From: Edaphochlamys debaryana
Lineage: Eukaryota > Chlorophyta > Chlorophyceae > Chlamydomonadales
DNA: 64,000 nt
Reading direction: 5' to 3'
Assembly: GCA_016858145.1 (NCBI GenBank)
Contig: JAEHOE010000049.1
Coordinates: forward strand, 248,001-312,000
Positions 23,793 to 34,700 of this stretch are shown here, in pieces. Numbering within the stretch: position 1 is the first letter of the stretch; each line of letters starts with the position of its first letter. The position numbers were made by a program, and so were the translations under genes. The notes beneath the pieces were generated by a model. That model was not told the DNA's origin. It worked only from the letters and a program-made list of their open reading frames with translations, and ran no database searches.

Positions 23793-26700
23793 ATGGACGT
23801 AAACACTGCGTTCCGCATCATGCGGACCAAAGTTCCCGTGAAGGCCGTCGCGATGGAGTCTGGAAAGCCCGCTGATGACCCGCTGAGCCCTGGCGACCCG
23901 CACCCGCAACCTGTGGCGATAGCAGGGATACTACAGAAGTCGTTGTCGCGAGCGGTCCAGGCAATCGACGCCAGGGTGCTTCCCTCTCCCCCTGCCGCCC
24001 CTCTGGCACCGGCCACGCCCGGCAAAGCCGAGGCTGCGTTCCCACGGCCGGAGCGCTTCAGCCCGTCAAGCGCCCCCCCTGCCCTCGCGGTTGAGCGCTC
24101 ATCACAGGTGAGGTGTACTACGGAAGGCCTCGCTGTCTGCCTCCAGATTGCAGCCCCTGCGGCCTCAGCCTGGTCTACCCATAATCGCGCGACTGTTCAT
24201 GATGCCCTACCCCCTCTTTCTTGGCCTATTGTTCTCATAACAGGGCTTCTCACGAGGGCTTGATGGCGCCGGGCAGGCCCCGACCTCGCCACCGCCCGCG
24301 GCACCGGCGCCGGAGGCCCCTCTGACCGTGCTCCCGCGCAGCCTGCTCCCCTCCGCACGGGGTGTCACCTTCGGGCCCTTCGAGGAGGCCCTAGCGGCGG
24401 CCGTCGCCCGCCCCCGAGGGCCCCGCTGGGCCCAGCCCAGCCGCGGGCCCGAGCGCGTCCGTACAGGCCCCAGCTACAGCGCCACTGGGGCCGGCGGGGG
24501 CCTGGGCGGCGGAGACGGGGGCGGGGGCGGAGGAGGCGGGAACGGGGGCGGAGGAGTGGCTGGCACGAACCCAGGACGGTCCGCACGAGCCGCCCTGCTG
24601 ACCGCACCCCAGCCTCCGCCGGGCGTGTCCTTGCCCCGGGTCCAGCCTCAGCTCCGCAGCACATCAGTCAGGCCTGATCGTACGGCAATGGCCGGCCCCG
24701 GGCCCGGCTCTGCGTCGTTCAGCAGGGCTTGGATCGGGGAAAGGACCGGGCCGGAGGGCTGGGCTGGGCCTGAGGTTGAGGCCGGGCCCCTGCGGCGGTC
24801 CCTGACGGACAGGCTGCTGCGCGTCCGGGTGGATTCCGGATCCATGGACGCGGATGACTCATGGCCGGGATCGCCATCCGCCTCGCCGTGCGGATCCAGG
24901 CCTGGATCCCGACCGATGTCGCCCTCGGCCTTGGCGGTTGCGTCCCTTCAGATCTCGCCGAGATCAACCGACCCACGGACCGCAGGCCTCCATGTCAGCA
25001 GCTTCACAGCAGGCTTGGGACCAAGGCTGGGCCCTCTGCCCTCCCTTCATAGACAGGGCAGCCGCAACGGCGGCGGGGTTCGGTCCCGCCTCGCCGCATG
25101 CAGCGAAGGAAACCTCCTCTCCACACTCAGCCGATCAGGCGTGGTGGCGGCGGGCACCCCCGTAGGCCCCGCCGTCGCCGGGCCCGCGGATCCTGCCGTA
25201 CGGCTGACCAGATCCGCGGCCAAACCGATTGGATCTCGATCTCGGTCCATGCGGATTCGAGATCTGGAGGAGGAGCTTGACGCTGAAATTGAAGCGGAGG
25301 CTGAGGCGGAGGCGGCGTCAGAAACGGCTGCTACGGCTGCGGACCCTGCCAATCCGCCGCCGACCGCCGGTGCGAGCGTGGTCACTCGCGAGCCCGGCGA
25401 CACCGCAGCAGGTCTGACGAAGGGGCCCGGCTCACCCCTGGTTCGGTTTGGCCCAGCCACCGTGGACATGAGGGGAAGCGCCACCGGCGGTGACGGTGTC
25501 AGGACTGTCAGCCCGCGCGTCGAGCCGGCTTCCCCTTCGGCCTCCGCATCCCCTGCACCGGGCAAGCAGCCCGGCAGCTGCGGGTCCCCCTCCAGCTCGC
25601 CTGCGCTCCTGGCCCCCGCACAGCAGCCTGCCTCCCAGCCCCACGGCTTGCGGCGAGCCTTCACGTCACTCTCTGTGGGATCTGGGGCGGCTGCTGCGCC
25701 CTTGGGAGCGAGTCGACCAGGCCCCCGAGGCTCGGGCTCTGGGCTCCCGCCCACACCGGGAACGATGCCTTCGTCACAACCTCAGCTGGGCTTTGGGGGC
25801 GGCGGTGGCGGTGGGAACAGCGACCGCTCCGGCGGCGGCGGCGGCAGCGGTAGCGGTAGGGAGTTTGTGGGGCTGACGGGCCGCCGCAGCAACGCCGGGC
25901 TGGTTTGGTGCGGCGGCGGCCTGGCAGCGGCGGCGGCGCTGGCGGCGGCGGCAGCGGATGACGAGGCGGCGGAGGAGCAGTCGGCGGAGGAGGAGCGGGC
26001 GGTGGAGACGGAGCTGGCGGAGCTGGAGGCGCTCGAGGTGAGATCCATCACCGTCATAGGGTGAAACGTGCAGGAGAGGCCTTCGTACGTACCGTATGTA
26101 CCGTACGTACCGTATGTCCCGTGGCACCGTGTGGCCGTAAGGCGGGGGCCCTCCCAACGCTTCCAGCGGAGCCCTTGCACGCTACCGGTATCGTTGGCAT
26201 CCTTCCTCCCTTCCCCTCTCTTTCCCAACGCTGCTGTGGACGCTGTTCGCTGCTACGATCCTTCCTTCCCCTCCGATTCCTCGCATACGCTCTGCTCCCT
26301 GCTCCCGCAGGCCTGGGCGGCGGCGGCCCCGGTGGCCCCGGCGCTGGCGGAGGCGGCTCTGGAGCAGCGGCGGGGGCTGGCGCGGCTGTCCCAGCTGCGG
26401 GCCAAGCTGCTGGGCTACCGGAGGGCGGCGGGGGCAGCGGGGGGGGCGAGGCCGACAGGTGTGTGGGCTGCGTGGCGTGCGAGGGCGGCGGGCGCGGCGG
26501 CGGGGGGGGGGGTCACTCATGTCAGGTGCGTGGCGTGCCGCGGTGTGCGCGGCTGAGCCAGATGGCCTTGGGTCCCGATGCCTTGAAACGGCGGTAACTG
26601 CGCGTGGCGGCAGAGAGGATGCGGGACCGCCCTCGCCCTCCTCATGCCCGCGCCTCTCCCTCACGTGCCCTCTGCATGCCACGACCCTCCTGGCTGTGCC

Positions 26701-27379
26701 CTACCTCCCCCCCCCAAGGCTCTCGGTCCCCCGCGCACAGCGCCGTGTGGTTCAGCCGCGCTGGGCCCCTGCCCGTGCCGTACAGCACGGCTGGCCGCGT
26801 CAGCAGCAGCAACGGCGGCGGCGGCAGCAGCAGCAGCAGCAACGGCGGCGGCGGCAGCCCTGGCGGCGGCGGCGGCGGCCCTGGCGGCGGCGGCGGCAGC
26901 AGCGGCCCTGGCCCCGGCGGCGAGAGCGGCAGCGGAAGGGGCGAGCGTGTTTCGGGCCCCGCCTCCTCCGTGTTCGAAGCCATGGCGGCGCAGGTGGCCC
27001 GGCTGCCCCGGGTGGACCCAGAGGGCCTCCGAGACCCCCTGCGCCGGGGCTGGGTGAGGGCCCGGGAGGCGAAGATGTCTCGGGGTGAGAGTGGCGGGGG
27101 CCAGGGCGAGGGGCTTTGGGTTTGGGGATGAGGCGTGGCGCTGGCAGGGTCAGAGCCGTACCGGTAGGCGCGGGGGTGCTTTCCATGAGATGAGGGTGGG
27201 ATGTGGGGCTCGGTAGCCTCGTCACTGCAATACCTCGCCTGCCGCCATACCCCGCCGCCCTCCTGCTCTTCCACCACCACCCCTCCCACCCAGACGGCGA
27301 GGCCCAGGCGCAGGAGGCGCTGAGGGAGGCGGCCCGCGCAGACGGCCAGGCGGGGCTGCGGCGGCCAGCGCACGGCTGA
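23793..27379 (+). CDS. Large low-complexity protein, function unknown
   Basis: Five exons join in frame: 23793-24107, 24244-26037, 26311-26458, 26719-27084 and 27294-27379 (902 residues). The acceptor before 26719 is AAG rather than CAG; the other splice sites are standard. Most of the protein is Ser/Pro/Gly/Ala-rich and probably disordered, with an SP-rich middle (residues 230-330), Gly/Ser runs near 560 and 765, and a Glu/Ala-rich amphipathic helix at about 660-705 (ADDEAAEEQSAEEERAVETE) followed by ALEQRRGLARLSQLRAKLLGYRR, which may form a coiled coil. No catalytic or membrane motif is visible. A structural or regulatory scaffold is possible but not shown. The start is the first ATG of a frame that continues cleanly into exon 2. 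Confidence 0.68.
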
Positions 27380-28726
27380 GATTGTGGGCCATGAGTTCAT
27401 GTCCAGATCTGGAACGCATGGCACGGCTAAGGCTCCCCGAGCGGTTTGGAGGCTTGTGTGCTCACCGGGTTGCTCCCGAAGTCCCGATCCTGGATTTGGA
27501 TGTGGACGTGGATCTGGATCTAAAACAAGAGCTGGATCAGTGGTGCGATGGGGCGCCGCTGTATGAGCCAGGCTCCTCTTGGACCGGTCCTCTTGGGTCT
27601 GAGTGCACATGACGTCAGCAAGGGCATCTGCATGTGATTGTGCATGTGAATGTGCATGTGCATGTGCATCTCTTGCCGGGTTGCATATATCTTGCATATC
27701 TTGCTTGCGCTCCATCCGGATTCATTGCAGCCGAATGCGAAGCTCTCTGGGCCGGCGCGTGAACGAAGGCCGGGCGGGTATGCACGTCAGGGATATCGAG
27801 TGTAGCAGGCACGGTTGAGGCTCAAGAAGGGTCTAGGGTGCAGGATGGCCGCTGTCAAACAGCTCGTGGGCTCGGACCGCTTTGGCTACTAGCTTGGGGG
27901 CCATGAGCCGGGCGTTGAATTGGATCAAGCACTCTCGAGTCTATCCAGACTGTTACACAGATAGACAATCCGCAGTGGGGATGACTTCTGATCCACCGCG
28001 CATGCTTGTGCACCCTACTTGGAACTACTCCCATGCAACTGCTCAGCTCCAGCACTGCTCATCAGCCTCTACACAGCTCCGCCGCCGCCTCATCCGGCGG
28101 CCTAGAACTAGCAGCCTTGGTCCAGCAGCGGTGATACCGGTCAACCGGTACCGACAATTGCCCGACCACAACGGCCTCGCAAGCGATAGCCTCCCCCCGT
28201 GCTGAACCTGCCCTGGCTCCACCTGCTCGGGCGGCAACTGCCACGCGTGCACCTTCCCACGCGGTCACTAGCCGCACAGCTCTGCCCACCCCACCAAGGG
28301 GGGTCCCCGATACGGTGCATGAGCACCGCACATCACACATCAGATACACGGTACATGAGCACGCGGGTCTCCACCCCCTGCGGCGCGCAGCTTAGCCAGA
28401 CTCGCCTCGAGCTACCGCGCCACCAGTCATGGCCGCCCGTTGTCCTGCCTTGCCGCCTTGCACTTGCCTCCGGGCTGCCAGCCACCGCTGATGGCGCCGT
28501 ACCGCTCCTGCCTAGCCAGCCCTGGCCGCAAGCCCGGGCCAAACCTCCTCCTCCTGCCTGAGTGCTCCCCCGCCCTACCGGCCGGTTCCCCCTCCCCATC
28601 GCCCCATGCCCCCCGCCCTCGGCGATTGACGTACACCCCCTCCAGCCAGACCCGTCGGGTCCCTGCGCGGGCCGAGCCCCGGGCCCGGCCCGGGCCCCGG
28701 CGGGCCCGGGCCCGGCCTGGGCCCGC
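27380..28726. other. Convergent intergenic region
   Basis: This stretch lies between two convergent genes and has no supported gene. A (GCATGT)n-like run lies at 27628-27668. On the minus strand, TGTAA at 27957-27953 is the nearest such signal after the ACAD stop, implying a 3' UTR of about 770 bases. Confidence 0.45.
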
Positions 28727-31700
28727 TCACAGCTTGGCCTTCTTGCCCAGGCCCAGCTTGGCCAGCTCGGTCTTGGCGATGGTCCCCAGGTGGACCTCGT
28801 CGGGCCCATCGGCGATGCGGAGGGTGCGGGCGGCGGTCCAGAGGCGGGCGAGGACGAAGTCCTGAGACACGCCGGCACCGCCGTGGGCCTGACGGAGGGG
28901 GAGGGGTGGAGGAGGGGAATGGGCGGGGATTGAGGGGAACAAGCGAGGGCTCTGCCACAAGGTACTGGGGTGAGGGGGCTGACACGGGGTGTGGACGGGC
29001 CTTAGCGGCAAGCCGCAGGGTATGGAGGGTTTCGATCACCCGCTGCGCCGAAACCCTACCAGCTGTGTCGCAGCGCCCTGCCCTTGGACACACCAGAAGT
29101 GCCATCCCTGACACAAACGCCCACGATTCTCAGGCTCATGCGAGCAGCCCTTCAGACACAAACACCCAACCGGAGGGAAGCTTTTGCGCCCTCTAGTCCC
29201 CCACCTGAATGGCCGCGTCGATGACTCTCTGCGCCGCGTTGGGCGCCGCCACCTTGGCCGCCGCAATGGCCGCCGCCGCGCCCTTGAAGCCGGAGCGGTC
29301 CAGGGCATCCGCGGCCGCCAGCACCAGCAGGCGGGAGGAGTCCACGTCGATCCTGGGGGGAAGGGGGGGAAACGGGGGGGAGAACGTGTGTGTGTATGGC
29401 ACGTGTCGTGTCAACGGGGAACGCGTGTGGTGGGTATATTGTCGAGCCTGGTCGGCAGGGGGAGGTGCTTACAAGATAAGACGGTGTGTCATGTGTACGG
29501 CACTTGTAGGGCATGTGTACATGTAACGTGGCACGGAGGAGCCGGGAGAGGTGGGCCTCTCAGGGGCATCTACGGGAGAACTGGTTGATAGTCCGTTCTA
29601 CTCTCCCAACAACACCCCTTCTCCCCCCGCCTCCCCCCCAGCCCCCCACCTGCACTTGGCCAGCTCAGCCCTGAACGCCCCCCGCTCCCACCCCCGACAC
29701 GCCCCACGAAACACACGCGTTTCCCTCTTCCTCAACACTCTTTTCCCCCCCGTCCCCCACCTGCACTTGGCCAGCTCAGCCCGGAACGCCCCCTGGTTGG
29801 CCAGCGGGCCGCCGAACACGCGCCGCTCGGAGGCGCGCCTGGGGTGGGCGGGGGCGGGGGGGGGGCAAGGGGGCGGGAGAAGGGGGAGAACATGTGTGTT
29901 TCGTGGGTCGTGTTAGGGGTGCTTCCCATGGACTTGAACCACGGGCCGCTGGGAGGAGGCGCGCCTGGGGACAGCGCGGAAGCGTTCCCCGCCCACAGTT
30001 GTTTGAGCATGAAGCGTGCAGGACCGCGAGTACGGTGCGGACTAAGGTGAAGGGCCCATTGGCCGTACACTTGATCGCCATTTCATCAACTTCATCAACT
30101 ACTGATTGACCACTAACCACTACTTCCCTGTGCTAATCGTCTAGACTCACTTGGCCATGAGCTCGATGGCCCAATGCGATCCTCCCTATTTTAATGCCAC
30201 CTGCTGACTACAAGCTGCGAACCAGCCATCCTTGCCCTGCAGACTTGACTGTTTATTCTTATAGCACGCACGACACTCACCTGGCCATGAGCTCGATGGC
30301 CCGCTCCGCCGCCCCTATGAGACGCATGCAGTGGTGCAGCCGGCCGGGGCCCAGGCGGCCCTGTGGGGGAGGGGGAGGGGAGGGGGAGGGGAGGGGGGAG
30401 AAGGGAGGGGGGAGGGAGGGGGGAAGGGGTGGTGAAGCGGGGCCGTCTGGTGGGAGGAGACCGAGGACGGCAGCAGAGGTCCCTCTCGACGGTCCCTCCG
30501 CAAAAAGCAATGGCCCCCCACACACACAAACACACCGTTTGCTCACAGCCCGGGCCTTCCCGCTTTCTTGGGCTTCCCACAATGGTTACTTAGGGTTGGC
30601 ACACACACCTGCGCAATCTCGAAGCCTCGGCCCTCCCCCAGAATAAGGTTGGACGCCGGGACGGAGACGGACCGGAAGTGCACCTGTTGCGGGGCAAGGA
30701 TGGATCCGAAGGAAAGAGGTGGGGCACCAACAGGCGGCGGGGGAACGAGGGGAGCGGCCAGCGCCGGGCAAGCTTGCGGGGCAAGGCGGCCGGTGTATAC
30801 TGTCCCGCGTGTGTGCCGTACGGCCGTACAAACGTACCTCCGCGTGGCCGTGCGGGGCGTCGTCGTACCCAAACACCAGCATGGGCCGTACCACCTGGGG
30901 GTGGGGGGGTTGGGGGGCGGGGGGGTAAGGGAGGGAGGGGCCGAGGTCGGGTTAGGTCAAGCGCCTCTTAGCCCCCTCCCACACGCAGACCTCCCTTACT
31001 CCCACCCGCGCCTGTGGTCCCACCCGCGCACTTGCAGCCCCCCCCGCCTAAGCAAACGCCAGACGGCGGGTTTACTGGGCGGTTTCGAGCGGGCCTACGG
31101 CCCTGATCGCCTCTAAGCTTTGGATACCCCCCCTACATGCAGCCCGCCCCCCTGTGCCTCCCACACTGACACATGCAGTCCCCCCCACCACGTATCCTCA
31201 ATACACAGGCATAAGGCATCGCGAGTTCATACTGCAATTCAACACAGCGCCCACGCACCTTGACCCCGGGCGCCTCCATGGGCACCAGCACCATGGACTG
31301 CTGACGGTGGGGGGCGGCGGAGGGGTCGGTCTTGCCCATGAAGATGGCGATCTAGGGGGAGGGGGGGTAGGGGTGAGGGGGTGGGTCGGGTGAGGGTGAG
31401 GGGGTTGAGGGTGAGGTGTGTGAACGGCTGCTCGTGTTGGCCGGGGAAGCATAGGCGCGGCGGGTAGCCGGCCGGTGAGGTGTGTGTGTGTGCGGGTGGT
31501 GCGGGGGGCGGGTGTTCGTTGCTGCGCTAGATCGTGTCGCCTGCGCCAGGGGGGCGTGCCCCCTCCCCCCTCCCCCCTCCCACCACCACCACCAAAACAC
31601 ACACGCACCTTGCACCTCGGGTCCATGGCGCCGCTCGTCCACCACTTGACGCCGTCCACCGTGTAACCGCCGCCGTCTGCCGTACGCGCGATGGTGGCGG

Positions 31701-34700
31701 TTATGTTGGTTGCGTCTGACGAGGCAACGGCCTTCTCCGTCATGGCGAAGCAGGATCGGATCCGGCCCGCCAGCAGCGGCAGCAGCCAGATCCGCTGCTG
31801 CTCGGGGGTGCCGTACTTGGCGAGGACCTCCATGTTGCCTTGGGGATGGGGGGGGGGGCATTGGGGTTTTGGGGGAAGGGGGTTGGGGGGGATACGAGGT
31901 ATGTCGGCGCTCTTTCTGGCGGGTCCCAAGGCGAGGACCTCCATGTTGCCTGCGGGCATGTAAAGGGCCGATTATGTGTCAAGGGCCGGTTGTGTGTGAA
32001 GGGCTGCTCGTGCAAGCCAAGGAGGGGTGGAGGGTGGAATACCTAATGTGCTCCGATTCCTAGCTTGCTTCGATTCTTTGTCGTCAACCCAGAGCAGCCG
32101 GGGGTTGCAGGTGGGGCACTCGGGCGGACTTCGGTGGGTCGCAGCCGCAACCGCAACCGCAACCGCAACCGCAACCGCAGCCCGAGCCGAAACCCGAAAC
32201 CCCACGTGGCCCCATATCCCAACCACCTAACCACCCACCCACCCGTGTCGGGCGCCGAGCAGTTGAAAACCTCGGGGGCCCACGGGGACCGCCCCATGAG
32301 CTCACACAGGTGGGCGTAGTCCAGGTTGGACAGGCCCCCCCCCAGCAGGACCTGACAGGGGGGGAGAGGGAAGGGGGGGAGGGTGAATGAGATACTTGAG
32401 CCGGTGAGAAAGATAGCGGCAGCTAGCAAGCCCCAAAACCCTTCCAACTGCCAACGGTCCGTCCGCCCCCAACACCCAACACCCAACCTACCCGTCCAGC
32501 CGCCCCTACCCAACACACGGGCTCCGAAGACCAGAATACCGATCCCCAAGTCACGATCCAAGATCCAGGATCTCAGGACCCACCTGCGCATCCAGGGCCG
32601 AGGGCCGCCATCCGCAGCCCGATCCAGTGGCGCTGGCGGCGGGGGAGGCGGCGGCGGCGGCTGCCTCGTCCCTCAGCCACTGGAGGCGCGAGGCCAGGGG
32701 CGCGGGGAGCCACAGGTTCCAGAGTCCGGCCTGAGGAGGGGGATGAGGGAGGGGGTTAGTGTGGCAGGAAGCGGAAGGGGCCAGGGGGAGAGGGAAGGGG
32801 AAGGGGCGGACAAGGGAGGGAAGAGGGGGAGCCCGAGGCTCGGGGGGCCCGATCGCTCAAGAAAGACCCCGACCCAAAGGAGGAGTGATTGGTGTGAAGA
32901 ACGGGAGTTCGCTCTAGTGGATGCAAGAGCGCTGCTGCTTCCGCAAAAGAAGCTGCGGAAGCAGCGCCCCCTCGCATCCGATACAGCTTCTGCCAATCTT
33001 CCGGCCCAAACACTCCGCCTCCGTGTCGCGCGTGCCGCTCGGGTGTTTGGGGGCGACCCTCAGCGGCCATCCAGACCTGCTTGCGACCCGACCCCATGTC
33101 AGTGCGATGTCAGCTCAATTGCATTGCAAGGGATTGCAACGATGCTACAGGTCCGCTTCAACTCCGTCAGCTCCTCGCCCGCGCCTTCCTGTTGTGACCT
33201 CCTCTCCCCGCCTCCCCCAACATTCCACCCCCCCACACACACCTTGGCACTCCGCACCCGCATGCCCGGCCCGCCCAACCGCCGGGGACGGGCCCTGGCT
33301 TCGCGGCATGTGGGGAACTCACTCGGAGTCCCTTGCCGCGCGGCTTCACACTCTCACTCTCACCACGCACGCGTCCCGGGTTCCCCATGGGTTGCTGCCG
33401 TACCCCCGAGCCCCGACCCCGCCCCTCACAACCCCGGTCCCGCCTCTTCCCTCCCTCTCTGCCCGCCGGCGGTCGCTCGTGTAGTCAGCCTCTCCTACCC
33501 CCCTGCGCTTGAGCTGCCTCCTCGGCTATTGACACCCCTCTTGGCCCATTCCCCACTTTCCGCATTGCCTCCATGGTGGCGCCACCTTCGACCCTTCTGT
33601 CATAGGTGAGAAACGGGACTGTTTCGTTCAGGGCGGGCTTCGGCTTCGCGGGCTGCTCGGTCCGCATGTCTGCTTGCTTTGCTGTGCCCTTCTGCGCCGC
33701 CGGCGGGCCGCCCCAGCTCTAGTCTACCTCACTATTACCAGCTACACTACGGCTCCGGCGCGACTCCAGCGGTAACACAAACGTAACGGGTTGTTGATGG
33801 GTCGGGATTGGTCGGCCGGCTAATCACCGCGCCTACGTTTCCTGGCCTTTACACGAGCAGCCCTGAACACACCTTCTTGGCCTTCTCCTTGAGTTCCTCC
33901 ATCAGAGGGTGGATGCTCCAGCGGCTCTCCTGGGGGGGTGGGGGTTCGGGGGAGGGGGCAGGGGGGGATGTGAGGGGGTGATCGCATCGCATCGCGAGGA
34001 GGCCAGCACTGGCAGCTGAGCGGATTGCGTCGCCTCTTCGGACGGGAACTATGGGGGGCAAAAGCCGTACAAGTGCCGTACTCACCACGGGGCCCATGGC
34101 ACGTGCCTCCAGCTCGTCCTCGGCGGGGTACACGTGCTCGGCCAGGAACGCCGCCAACCGCTCCCTGAGCGCAGCGGCGCGGGGGCTCAGGCCCAGCAGG
34201 GCCCCGCCCGGGCCCACGGCGGGCCCAGGCCCTGGCCCAGGCCCAGCGGCGGCTGGCGGCGCCGCCGGCTTGGCGCAGCCCGTGCAGCCGCAGCCGCCGC
34301 CGGGCTTTGGCGGGGCCTTCTCAGCGTCACAGGTGCAGTGGGGGTTCTTGCACGGGCAGCCGCCCGCGGCACAAGCGGCGGCGCCGCCGTTGGGCCCGGT
34401 GTGGGCCCCGCCGGGGCCCGGATGGGCCTGGGCCCGGGCAATGATGGCCAGGGCCGAGTCCGCCAGGGCCCGGAGGACTTCATCGCTGGCGACCCGGGCG
34501 GCGTTGGCGGAGGAGGCGTTGCCCTGAGGGGATGGGGGGATGGGCCTGGATGATGGAATGGATACTTGGCCAACGCAGCTGCTCAGGGCGCTCCTGCCCG
34601 CAACACACGCCATGCTAACAGCCCCGTGCCACTCACACACCCTCGGCTTGTCCCCCCGCTCGCCCCGACAGCCCCCCTTTCCCGCTCCCCTAGCACAAGC

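Noticed and set aside
25047..25754. 235-codon minus-strand frame
   Set aside because: It lies opposite the continuous exon 24244-26037; it is low-complexity antisense with no motif.
31930..31949. Exon start with the better CAG acceptor in the ACAD gene
   Set aside because: It diverges after NMEVLA into non-family sequence. The copy at 31838 with an AAG acceptor continues as KYGTPEQQ and the dehydrogenase core.
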